NCBI GenBank assembly: GCA_037176885.1
Contig: JAWWNJ010000063.1
Location: 992,001 to 1,056,000 of the forward strand
Source of the DNA: Favolaschia claudopus
Taxonomy: Eukaryota > Basidiomycota > Agaricomycetes > Agaricales > Mycenaceae
Direction of reading: 5' to 3'
Length of the DNA stretch: 64,000 nucleotides
The notes under the pieces were generated by a model, which saw nothing but the letters and a program-made list of their open reading frames with translations, did not search any database and was not told the DNA's origin. The translations under genes and the position numbers were made by a program. This document shows positions 46,480 through 56,620 of this stretch, one piece after another (position 1 is the first letter of the stretch; each line of letters starts with the position of its first letter).

Positions 46480-46494
46480 CAAGATGCAGATGAG
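46480..46494 (-). promoter_or_regulatory. Conserved leader motif of secreted gene C
   Basis: Read on the minus strand this is CTCATCTGCATCTTG, ending 12 bases before the ATG. A TATA-like AGATAAAAG lies at 46504-46512. It matches the leader motif of the other family members. Confidence 0.5.
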
Positions 46495-46989
46495 CGTAAC
46501 GACGCTTTTATCTATCCGAAGGTGCCTGCCGGTACCGCAAGTAATCAACATAGTAATTCAGCTAACGCACTGCCTTTTTTGTAGGTTGGATCGACTAGTG
46601 CGGTGACAGCCGCAATTGGGGAAGGTAACGAGAAATATAATCCTGCCAGTGAGCGCCATGTTGTTGCTCTTGAAGGTCAAATCCTAGCCTCTGCCTCAGT
46701 CCAATTTATTCTATGTGAGAATACTTACGAATCGATGCAACGAGAGGACCAAGCGAACCCTGAACAGGTCCGAGCGAAGATATGGAATATGACGCCGCGA
46801 GCCGCACAAACCGGACATATGTACCACAAGCTTCTCCCGCATATGCATATCTACACGCCGCTCAGCGAGGACGGGCGAGATTGAGGTTTCAGGTTGAGCT
46901 CCAGGGGAGATAGGAATCTGGTAAAGATATGTATGAAAGGCTTTGAACGCAGATATGGTAAGTAGCTTGCAGTACCAGGCAACACAACG

Positions 46990-47130
46990 TCCCATCCTCC
47001 ATGCATACAAAATAAATTAATTGACTGATTCGGAGGAACGCAAACGATGCCCCGTTCTGATAATAGTAAGTAACCAGTTTAGATACGCCGGTGTTGGGAG
47101 TCAAAGGCCACTGGTCAACCGCTGGTCGCG
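46990..47130 (-). pseudogene. Decayed 3' end of an E-like secreted gene
   Basis: This stretch aligns with 50240-50400, the last codons and 3' flank of gene E. Shared sequence includes caacacaacgtcccatc, attgactgattcggagga and tcaaaggccnctggtc. Only the last few codons (DQWPLT-like) and downstream sequence remain. Similarity ends abruptly at 47130/47131, where the 3' flank of D begins, so this is a recombination breakpoint rather than a gene. Confidence 0.6.
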
Positions 47131-47748
47131 AAGTGTCTTCCGACGCCAATGGGGGTCGATCCAGGTCTCCCTAACCCTACAAAACCACCTAGGCCAGGGG
47201 ATGGGGGCACAGAGACACCACCTAGCATATTAAGCCCGCAGCTGCTGCTGGGTAAGACGGAGGAGGATAATAAGCACACTATTTACGGCGCTTGGGTTTA
47301 CAAGCTATTGGCCCCATCATCCAATCGTACAGGTCTCACGCCAAAGCTTTGGTGAGCTCACCCGCTTCCGGGATTCTTGAAAACACCTCATGTCCGTTGA
47401 ACATGGATTCAAGAGCGCCGTCGACAGTCTTAAAAGGGCGTTCACCCACAAAGACACCGTAGAGAGTCGCGTGGATCGACTTCGGGCTGGGCAGAAACCA
47501 ACAGGAATCCTCAGCCAACTCAGATCTCACCTGAATCCCTGGACGCACCGGATGTAGATGCTGAGATTCAGAATTGCCAGTTCCATTTATTTCAGCAACC
47601 ATCTCTGAATGCACTTCAAGCTCGGGATTTGGATACAACTCTAATAGTAACAGTAAACAGCAAAATTTCAAAATTTACAGCTTCACAAGACTCAAAACTG
47701 GAAGAGCGCAAACGCGTCGGCGGTCAACTTAACCTAAGGCGAAACGGT
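47131..47748 (-). repeat. Inverted-duplication arm, 3' flank of gene D (copy 2)
   Basis: This is the reverse-orientation counterpart of 9957-10534. The part from 47131 to about 47345 is nearly identical to 10534-10310, including two CCTAGG-type sites and the GTGTGCTTATTATCC block. It therefore carries a copy of sequence that lies just upstream of the ubiquitin protease start codon, but no protease gene follows here. Confidence 0.75.
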
Positions 47749-49813
47749 TCAAGGTCGCTGGCCGTCACCCTCACCAACGACTTTTCCCTCTCGCGGCGGC
47801 CAAATCCCCATCTCCTCAGCGACTATTTTCTTCTTCCAAAGAACTGCCACATAGTTGCCTTTGCGATAATTTTTGCTAGGGTCAGGATAATCCGGCATTG
47901 ACGAAACCCGGCGTTCCCACTCAAGAAACCGAGACTGCATCAACCGAGCAGAGGTATTGGCGATGTCCTCCACGACGAAGAAATGTTCCGCAGACGGAAA
48001 CGAAGCAGGCATGTCCATTTGCAGTCCACTACGGAGGACAGGTGCAACGGCGCCGTTCGGCGAAAGATAGTGCGCGATGGCTTGCTCCGATGGCTCCGAG
48101 CTCACAACGGTGATAGGGACGATGATAGGGAGAGTAGCCTCTAATATCAAGCTGCGCCAAAATTCTGGGAACGAGGAGAGAGTGGACTTCTTAACAGGCG
48201 GCTCTCTAACAGGCGTCCACATGTCCCATAGACCTTCATCTGTCGTGGCCGCATCTTCCTCCTCTTTCTCCAGCCACGACGTTACTTCGTTTGGATACCT
48301 GCACCTAGCGGCATCAACCGAATGCAGAACCGTCAGACGCAACTGCAAGAGGCTCTCAATTCTCGAATAATACGACACAAAATCCACCGGATTCTGTCGG
48401 GGAATCTTGATTTCGAAGCTGAAATGGGGGTGCGAGGATGTCAAGGCTCCTTGTGCGCCGATGTGTGGGAACGAATCAATGGCCTGGTCGTTGTCGATCT
48501 TGGAAAGAAACGGGGAGTGCCTGTCGGACTCCGACCAAAGCTGGTTGTCCACAACTTGAACTGGAGATGTTTTGCACGCCGCTGACCCGACACTGGAACA
48601 TGCTGAATCACCGTGAGCGCGAGCAACCGTTTTCCCACGGACTTCGATATTGGACAAGGTGGTAGCGCCGTCTCTCAGAGTGTGAATAGTCACTCGTCCT
48701 TTCAATGACTGACCTGGAACCACGTTAGGTTTGAAGATACTAGGTTCTGCCAAAAAAAACAGAAAAAAAAAGACAGACCCGGTGCAACGATCTTCCCACT
48801 CTCCACGGTGATCTCTGCAGCAAATACGGAGCGCTGGTCTTTCGGCAGGCATCTCTCTATCCTCTGTCCTCGGTCGTCCTGTACCGGATTGTCGCATTGT
48901 GAGCCAGTGCACGTTTTTTTGAAGGTCACATTCCACGTGAACGGCGCCGACGGTGGTTGGTAGCTAGCGTCTTTTTCCGGCGACGGGATGAACGCAGTGT
49001 ATCCGGCTTGGATGTTTTCGGTATGCCCGTCTGCGAACGTCACAATCTAGCCTTCACGTTAGCTAATTCATAACTTAGTTAGAGGAGAAGATGCGCATAC
49101 CGCCATGTATCGATAGCTTAGAGCGCTGAACGAATGTTGTGCAATAGAAATACCAGCTCCGAGGAGGCCACGATACGTCTGGACCACAGCAGGATAATTC
49201 ACAGCAGGGACCGCAACAGTGAACGATGCGATGATCGGTTCCGAGAGGTCTGTACCGTTTGTATTAGTGGCAACACACTCCAAGTGAAGCTTGGATCACA
49301 AACCGGGATCTTGGAGAAGAATCGCCTCGGTCGTCCACGCACGTCTTTCTTCTGCTTTGATTGTCCACAATTTCGGATCGCTCAGGCCATCGTCGTGAGC
49401 TTGGATAGCACTCCCCATCGAATCGGAATGCTTCATCGACTCAAAGGTGCTCTCACCTGAAGAAGGCACTTTGGGCCAGACAGCGCCCTTCTTCAAGTGC
49501 TTGAATTCGCCGAATTCGTCGAGTTGCAGACGGAGCGCCACGGATGCAATCTGGTTGGCGCATTCTTGCTCCAGAACTTTGATACGAAGTTCACCTTCAA
49601 GGCATGGGCGCGAGATTACCATGAAGAAAGCCCGACCAACTGCTTACCACGAGAGACATGGTTGGGCGACAAATCCTCTGCACGCACCCACACGCGAACT
49701 GTACAGGGCGAATTGGGCTTGATCTCTTCTTTCTTGAGTTCAAATGAGGCAAGACAGACAGCCACTGCAAACACTACGGCCAGGAACAGGGAGGAAGTGA
49801 GGCGCGCTCTCAT
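47749..49813 (-). CDS. Secreted protein D, same paralogue family
   Basis: The ATG at 49813 begins a signal peptide (MRARLTSSLFLAVVFAVAVCLAS). Family marks include CTVRVWVRAEDLSPNHVSRG, CANQIASVALRLQLDEFGEF, VPAVNYPAVV, FTWNVTFKKTCTG, CLPKDQRSVFAAEITVESG, GQSLKGRVTIHTLRDG, FSFEIKIPRQNPVDFVSYYS and NTSARLMQSRFLEWERRVSS, the last shared word for word with B. Compared with its paralogues it lacks about eight residues where they read SRDRWAEAQ; D has VRGKTVARAHGDSACSS there. The fourth intron (about 48720-48780) contains long A runs on the minus strand's complement. B is its closest relative, with matching 3' flank. Confidence 0.78.
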
Positions 49814-49824
49814 CGTGTTTAGGT

Positions 49825-49839
49825 CAAGATACAGATGAG
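49825..49839 (-). promoter_or_regulatory. Conserved leader motif of secreted gene D
   Basis: On the minus strand this reads CTCATCTGTATCTTG, identical to the motif before gene B, and ends 11 bases before the ATG. The upstream TATA-like element is weaker here (ATACATGAAAG). Confidence 0.5.
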
Positions 49840-51266
49840 CGTGAGGACCCTTTCATGTATCTATTCGAAGGCGCCTGTCGGTACCGCAATAGTACTAATC
49901 CAGCTAATTTACTGCCTTTTTGTAAGTTGGTTCGACTAATGCGGTGACCACCGCAATTAATTTGATAAGGGCAGCGAGAAATATAATCCTGCGCGTCCTG
50001 TTGTTACTCTTGAATGTGAAATCCTAACCTCTGCCTCAGTCCAATTTATTCTACCCCGACCCTATGGAATCGAAACTCAAGAGAACCGATTAAGCGCCGT
50101 GAAAACCGTATTATGTAGCACAAACGTCTCCCGCGTATGCTTCTCTTCCCGCCGCTAGAACATACTCATTTGATCTTGCGACGCTTCAAGTTTGTATGAA
50201 AAAGTGGCAGTAAATTTGTCTGCGGCACTTGGGCAGGCAACACAACGTCCCATCCGTCATGGGTGGAAAACAAATCAATTGACTGATTCGGAGGAACGCA
50301 AACGCGCCCTCGGTCTGAGCAACCAGTTTATATACGCGGATGTTGGGCTTTTGCAGAAGCTGATCTAAGGAGCGACACTCAAAGGCCGCTGGTCGTTACC
50401 TTCGTCAACAACTGGTTCATTTCGCAGGGGCCAGATCCCTCTTTCCTCAGCGACAATCTTCTTTTTCCAAAGCACCCCCACGTAGTTTCCGCCACGATAA
50501 CCCTTGGTGGGGTCGGGATAGTTGAATCGGGAGTTGATGCGATTGATATTCATGAGCTGCTGCCTGATTTGTATCGGATCGGTAGAACCAGGCTGCATCA
50601 ATCGAGCGGAGGTATTGGCAATGTCCTCAACTATGATCAGAGGCTTCATAGTAGGAAATGAAGCTGGCATGTCCATCTGGAGTCCGCTGCGGAGAACGGG
50701 TGCAACGGCAACATCTGGCGAAAGATAGTGCGCAATGGACTGGTCTGATGGCCCCGCGCTCACGATGGTGAGAGGAACCTTGGCGTCCAGAGTCATCATG
50801 CGATGGTACTTGATTTGCGGCTGGGATGGCTTCCCAACCGGCGTATTCATGTTCCATAGGCCCTCCTCAATCGTAGCAGGGTCATCCTCCTTCTCCGAGT
50901 CCAGCTTCTGGCTAGGATTGATGCACCTGGCGACTTCCAGCGGATAGAGTACAACGAGCTGCACTGCGAGCTGATTTTCGATCTGCGAGTAGTATGAGAC
51001 AAAATCCACTGGAGTCCGACGCGGAACTTGTAATTCAAAGCTGAACTGAGAATTCGAAGGTGTAGTGGCTCCCTTGGCATGACCCGTGTCATCCAGATTA
51101 TGGATATACCAATCGTCGTCGCTTTCGGCAAAATTCCAAGCGTAAGAATCGCCGTCCGCCCACAGCTGGTCGCTGATGACAGGCGAGGTATAACACAGCC
51201 CTGACGAGGGGTCTGAACATGCTGATTCGGCACTAGCACCACTTTGCAGCTGCGCCCACCTGGGGG

Positions 51267-51299
51267 ACCAACGTTTTGCTGACAAATCGACCTTCAAGG
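51267..51299 (+). repeat. Left terminal inverted repeat, 33 bp
   Basis: It starts ACCAACGTTTTGCTGAC and is perfectly complementary, base for base, to 54987-55019. Confidence 0.9.
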
Positions 51300-51358
51300 T
51301 CGGGTTTTGAGGGTGCGTAAAACCCTACCTGAAGCTCAAGGCACCGGCGTCAGCATCA

Positions 51359-51551
51359 TGTCGCAAAAATCGGATTTCAATTATAACCGATTATAACAGG
51401 TTATAGGTCTAATCAGGCTTTATAGGCAGTCATAAGCCAAGATCGAAGCATTCAGAGATGGGGTCATAAATTTCTATGTCGGTTTATAACCCGCCTATAA
51501 ACCCTGATTAGACTTATAACCAGTTATAACCGGAATCCGATTTTTGCGACA
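51359..51551. mobile_element. Nested hairpin element (MITE-like), about 193 bp
   Basis: The ends are perfect inverted repeats of 18 bases (TGTCGCAAAAATCGGATT). The similarity of the two arms continues with small differences for about 65 bases to TTTATAGGC, so the whole unit can fold into one long hairpin with a loop of about 60 bases. The arms are rich in TTATAAC words. The flanking target duplication is not clear: CA is shared, and ATCATG occurs on both sides in inverted form. It has no coding capacity. Confidence 0.7.
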
Positions 51552-52363
51552 CATGATCACCTAATTTTTACGTTGCAAACGCATTTAGCCTAATTGGGAA
51601 GCGGTACTGCGGCGGCGCGTTGGTGGCGGGTGCGCCGACGTTGGGCGACGACATCGTCGTCGGTCGATCCAACGACGTCGGTTTAATCAAGATTTGATGG
51701 TGTCAGATGCGCCGACCTGCCGTTTTCGGCGCATTCTTGACTTGTCCAATCGATCAGTTTGATCAGTTTAACAGCGTCGACCGACGACGTCGCCTCCTCC
51801 ACATTCCTCCTCCAATTGCTCTAGAACTTGATAGTGTCGAGACGGCAAACAAGGCGGAGTAGCGATGGATGAGTGAGTGCATTCATGAGCAGTTGAGTGA
51901 TCGTTCTCAGCGCCGTTGGAACTTGGCCCTCGTCGCCGTCGACCGTCGTCGGCGTCGCCTCCGTTGACATTATAGCGAAAACCATTCGTCATTCTACAGA
52001 AGGGCCTTCAATTTTACCTCTGTCCACTCAATCAAATCCTCGTTTCATAAGTACACTCTCCACCTCCTCCATCCACCTATTCCCCCCGCCGGCGTCGCCG
52101 TTGCTGGCATTCCAGCTTCAGGTCCGGCATCCCCCTCTCAAGTGGTCCCTGTGTTATACCCCGTCGAAGCCAGATGTGTTTCATTCGGACGGTACCCGTC
52201 AACTCTTCTCAATTGACGTCGTCAGCACCGCCGCCGCCGTCACTGACGGAACGACGGAAGCGGCGCTCCAAATGTTGACGGGGGCTTGAAGTCCAGAAGT
52301 AGGGTCTCGTAAAAGCCAATCTTGGTCTGGGCATCATGGAGTTGCGACGACGGGGCTGAAACC

Positions 52364-52510
52364 GGCGGCGGCGGCGGCGGAAGCGACGGCGGTGGTGGTA
52401 GAAGCAACGACGGTGGTGGTGGAAGCGACGGCGGTGGTGGTGGAAGTGACGGCGGTGGTGATGGAAGCACCGACGATGGCGCTGCTAGTGATGCCGGCGG
52501 CAATGGCCCT
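52364..52510 (+). repeat. GGC/GGT-rich trinucleotide minisatellite
   Basis: Imperfect tandem copies of GGCGGTGGTGGTGGAAGCGAC-like units run through this stretch inside the element in gene E. Both strands are open by virtue of the repeat (Gly/Ser on plus, Pro/Ser/Leu on minus), so the long frames here are not evidence of genes. Confidence 0.75.
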
Positions 52511-54986
52511 CTAGGCACCAGTGTATACTTGACGCGGTGAGATGAAGGTGAGATTATCGCCAGAAATGCATTGGTACCATTTCACTGGGTGATATTTTTG
52601 GGATGTTGTTGTGATACATATTTTATACAGGTGTCGTAGTCGGAACAAATCGTACAAACAGAAACCGCGGTTTAGAAGCGTCGGCGACGGCGGTGGTGGC
52701 TTTTCTTCCAGTCAGGTCAGCAAATGCGGGGATAAATTTAAACTAGGGCCGCCGGTGGCGGTCAGTATAACTTGAACCAATATAAGTTTATTGTTTGCGT
52801 GAACAAAAGGTGCTCCAGAGCGTCCCCGAGAGTTGACCAAGTAGCGCGGGGTTGTGACGGCATGACCGACCCGACGTCCCGCCGCGTCCAGGCCGCCCTA
52901 ACACCCACGGCATTGTCGCGCCGACAGTCACAGACGTAAAATGCCGCTTTAAAGCCAGCCAATGGTGAGACGAATAAATCTCGTCGTCTCCCATTTTGCT
53001 TACCGTCCTCTCCTTTCTCAAGGAAATCCCTCCAAAATCATCGGAATTTGTTCCAGCGACATCCCCGAAACTTTCTATATAAAAATATAGGTATGATTCC
53101 CGTTTTCTAGCTCGGGTGCACAAAATACCCTGAAGTTCACTCTAGATCTTAGTGTAAACTAGGTGCCTAATACTAAGTTGCGCTGAAGACCACCTAAAAC
53201 ATGGTTATCTGCCGCAAACCTTACAGAACTACGTGCGATGACCTTGCAACATACAAGGTATCTATAGCACAACGTTTAACCTATTTCTTTCTTTACAATG
53301 AGCAACCGAAGTGACGATAAACAAGGCCTAAACGACGGAAGCTCGACTTTACCATGGTAGAACAAAGCTCGACTCCATTTTCTTCGATGCAATATGCCAC
53401 AAGAATGACAATGAAGTAATTTATATGCTCATCATACTACACGGGAAGGTGATCAACGATAAATCACGGCGACAACGGTGGTGGATTTGACGACGGCGGT
53501 GGCGTATTTGAAGACGTTGAGCACAAATTTTGACAGCAATGATGGTAGCGTCGTAGAGGAACCTGCAGAGAGGATGGTGGGGAACGATGGAAGCGAAGGG
53601 AGCAGGCGGGGGACAATAATAGCGACGACGACGGCGGCACAGACTCAGTTACATGCCAATAGAATGCGCAGAATGGACAAGAATATGGAGGTCGAGGGCG
53701 TGGTGGTCCAGGAGGCATCGATGATGCGCATATCGTCGCGAGGCGAGCAGAGAGCGGGGTAGAAAGACCAGTGAGGGCGGGTGGAATCGATAGTGCGAGC
53801 CCACAAAGCGTGCGGCAGCGGCCAAGGACCGTGGGGTAAAGGGGCGGCACACAGGAAGGCGGTGGGGCTGTTTTTGTGTTTGCAGCGCAGAGAAGCAGAC
53901 GCAGTGCGCAGAATTGACGGCAGCGGGGCGAAACTCGTGCTGCGAGGTGGGGAGGCGCGCAACGGCTTCATATAGAACAGCAGGCAAGGGTTGGGGGTGT
54001 CTAAAGGTAGTCGTGTTACTTTGCAGTGCTTGGATGTCGCAAAGGGGCGGGATATGCAGCGCCGTCGGTGGAGGGTAACGACGGCGGTGCAACCCGAGGA
54101 GGCGTGCGGAGGCCGTAAAGACAACGGAGGGGGGACCTTCTAGACTCTGGAAGGTGCTGGTGAGCCTCTCGTATCTTTGTGGAGCGTGAGGAGGGTGGCA
54201 TAGGCGGAATTGAGGGGGAGGGGGATCGGGACTGGTCAAGCGAGATGGCGAAGCACGCAGAGGTCGCGAGAACCGCAGACCATGTGAATGCACCATTATC
54301 AGAGGTGATGGTGCTGCGTACGGCCTTTTGTGGGCCGAGGATTGGACGAGGCGCGGGAACCGACGGCGGCGGGAGTGGAACTAGCGGCACGAGGTAGAGA
54401 AGCGAGCTGGAGCCGTGATATTCATGCGGCGGAAGGGGGCAACGTATCCAAGGGTGCTGGTATAGATTCGGGCAAGTAGGGCGAGCGGGAGCGCGAAGGG
54501 AGCGCAAGGTACGCTGGGGTGGTAATCGACGGCAGCAGGTGCTAGGGTGATTATCGCAGTCCAAGACTTCGCATGTAGGGTCGGTGAACAAACAGGAACT
54601 TGCTGCGAGACATTTGATCCAGTTGCATTCGCCCTCATTCGACGCGGAGGCGGACAACGGTACAGGCGGCCAAATATTACCACACTCCCAGCACTCCCAA
54701 AAGACCCAGAACAGCGCCAGAGAGATAGCCCAGACCGCCTGCAAGCTCCCGAGCACCAGACAGTAGAGGGATAGCCATTGAAACGACAGCAGTGCAACGA
54801 GGGAGAGGAAGAGCGCGCGTTTGATGTGATGCTAACACGACCAAACAACCCGCCAACGACGACAACGCCGACGCCGACGTCTGTGCAGTCCCAAATTAGC
54901 ATAACGCCTCGGAGTAATGCTCATTATGTGATACTCGACGTCGTCGCTGGAGCTTGAGGCTCAGTTTAAGGGACCCGATTAACCCC

Positions 54987-55019
54987 CCTTGAAGGTCGAT
55001 TTGTCAGCAAAACGTTGGT
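54987..55019 (-). repeat. Right terminal inverted repeat, 33 bp
   Basis: It ends GTCAGCAAAACGTTGGT on the plus strand and is the exact reverse complement of 51267-51299. Confidence 0.9.
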
Positions 55020-56204
55020 ACCTGGGCTGGCTGCGCCCACTGCTCACGAGACGTTGACTGCAGATGGACAGAGATATCGGACAAAGTGGTAGCACCGTTT
55101 TTGAGCTTGTAAACAGTCACCCGCCCTGTCAATGTCTGGCCTAAAACAATTCAGCGTTGACTCATCGAAATTGTTAGAAAATTCGAACCCGGTGTGGCGA
55201 CCTTCCCGTTGTCGAGGGTCACCTCTGCACTGAACACGGAACGCTGGGCTTTCGGCAGGCACGTTTCCAGGGTCTCTTGATGTTCCTTCTTCCTGGGATG
55301 AACACATCCAATGCACTTGTGATCTTGGAAGGTCAAATTCCATGTAAAGGGCGACTGCACATGCATCTGCGATGATGAGTCGGACGGAATGAACGCTGTG
55401 TGGCCAACGGGAATGTTTTCGATGCGTCCGTCGGTAAAAGTCACAACCTAGCTACTATCAGCTCATCCGTCGTGCATCAGAAGAGCATAACCATACAGCT
55501 ATGTATCGATAGCCAAGATCTGTGAACGAATGCCGCCCAACAGGAGGTCGAAGGTGGCGATATTTTCTAATCACAGGAGGATAGTTCACAGCAGGGACCG
55601 CGACAGTGAAAGGTGTGATAACGGGTTGGGAAAGGTCTAAAGCGAATTAACGGCAAAAGATCGAGAGTAAATCCTGAATAACGAACCAGGGTCTGTGAGG
55701 AGAATCGCCTCAGTGGTCCATGCTCTTCTCTCTTCTGCTTTGATTGTCCATAATTCCGGATCGTTCAAACCGTCATCGTGAGCCTGGTAGTCGTATACCA
55801 CATCGCCACCCATCGAGCTGGAATACTCCGTCGATGCGCTCTCATTCGAGGGACGCACTTCGGGCAGGACAGCACCTTCCTTCAGATACTTGACCTCGCC
55901 AAATTCGTCCAATTGCAAACGAAGTGTCACGGATGCAATTTGCTGGGCGCACTCTTGCCGCGTAACCTTGATACGCAGGTCACCTATGTAATTGAGACCT
56001 CATCAGAGTCGACAAAGTGCTGAGCCACATACCGCGAGAGACATGACCGGGTGATAGGTCTTCAGCACGCACCCACGCACGTACCGAGCAAGGCTGGCTT
56101 GTATCCGTTCCTGAGTCTTCGAACGAGCCGGCAGACGCAAGATGGACCGTAAAGGCTGCGGTCAACAGGAGGGATGCAAGAGGCGGTCGCATCGTATCCG
56201 TGTT

Positions 56205-56219
56205 CAAGATTCAGACGAG
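56205..56219 (-). promoter_or_regulatory. Conserved leader motif of disrupted gene E
   Basis: On the minus strand this reads CTCGTCTGAATCTTG, 12 bases before the ATG at 56192. A TATA-like ATAAAAG lies at about 56230-56236. Further upstream (56300-56470) there is clear similarity to the region before gene A, including CAAGTCGAAGTTGGGACT. Confidence 0.5.
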
Positions 56220-56534
56220 AGTGACGCCGCTTTTATGCATGGGATGGCATCCAACAGTCCCGCGATGGCAACCACCTCTGTCCATGTCTAAGATTGGAAC
56301 TGAGTGCATTTATGCTCGTTGTAGAATATGCCCCAATGACGCCGTAGGTCCGTAGCATGGTGTGAGGGATGGCCGAGGAAAACAGCCAGTCTGAGGAGAG
56401 TCCCAACTTCGACTTGAAAGACACTGAGCGCTGGGCACGGGTGGTTTGGGCAAGGCTTGAGAGAGCGGGTGCGAGTCACCATTCAGATTACATTCAGATC
56501 ACAGATGCGGGAGATGAACAACTTGTGAACGTTA

Positions 56535-56620
56535 ATATTCAATGACCATATGTGAAATGGAGCTGAAAATGAAGCTCTTTGACCCAAGAATATCTAGAGT
56601 CTTTGCAGTTTGTGCTCTGG
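56535..56620 (-). pseudogene. Relic of a GFA-gene C-terminal exon
   Basis: The minus strand reads TCTTGGGTCAAAGAGCTTCA followed by TTTTCAG, almost the same as the last exon of the GFA gene ending at 60660 (TCTTGGGTCAAAGAGCTCCA then TTTCCAG). The rest of the gene is absent and the frame is not maintained. It marks an earlier extent of the GFA cluster next to gene E. Confidence 0.55.

Larger units (their letters stand above)
51260..55029. mobile_element. 3.77 kb DNA element inserted in gene E, no transposase seen
   Basis: The element is bounded by an 11-bp direct repeat, GCTGCGCCCAC, at 51249-51259 and 55030-55040. Near its ends are perfect 33-bp inverted repeats (51267-51299 and 54987-55019). 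The outer few bases are imperfect (CTGGGGG versus CAGCCCAGGT). A target duplication of 9-11 bp is typical of Mutator-like elements, but no transposase motif is visible and the true superfamily is open. The interior holds a nested hairpin element, trinucleotide repeats and several long but unrecognised frames on the minus strand (for example 54016-54756, with a hydrophobic start). It is probably non-autonomous and may carry captured host DNA. Confidence 0.78.
50365..56192 (-). pseudogene. Secreted gene E, split by a 3.77 kb insertion
   Basis: The 5' part (56192 to about 55030) has the signal peptide (MRPPLASLLLTAAFTVHLASA), CSVRAWVRAEDLSPGHVSRG, LRLQLDEFGEVKYLKEG, TPFTVAVPAVNYPPVI, VTFTDGRIENIPVGHTAFIP, CLPKAQRSVF and QTLTGRVTVYKLKNGATT. 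It breaks at SREQWAQ. The 3' part (51259 to 50365) resumes with WAQLQSGASAESACSD and is open to the stop (...DQRPLSVAP). Removing the insertion and one copy of the target duplication gives a junction the same length as in the paralogues. Neither half shows other lesions, so the break is young or may be polymorphic. E is the closest relative of A, including upstream DNA. The annotated span includes the inserted element. Confidence 0.82.

Noticed and set aside
47149..47355. 68-codon open frame that is conserved with one on the minus strand at about 10.3-10.5 kb.
   Set aside because: Both copies are nearly identical DNA in the inverted arms, so the preserved frame is explained by recent duplication and not by coding constraint.
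52240..52518. Pro/Ser/Leu-repeat open frame on the minus strand.
   Set aside because: It is produced by the GGC/GGT trinucleotide repeat, which keeps several frames open.
51258..55026. A 7-bp direct repeat ACCTGGG next to the terminal repeats, as an alternative target duplication.
   Set aside because: Using it leaves the host gene out of frame after removal of the element, whereas the 11-bp GCTGCGCCCAC repeat restores frame and paralogue length. I keep it only as a less likely alternative.
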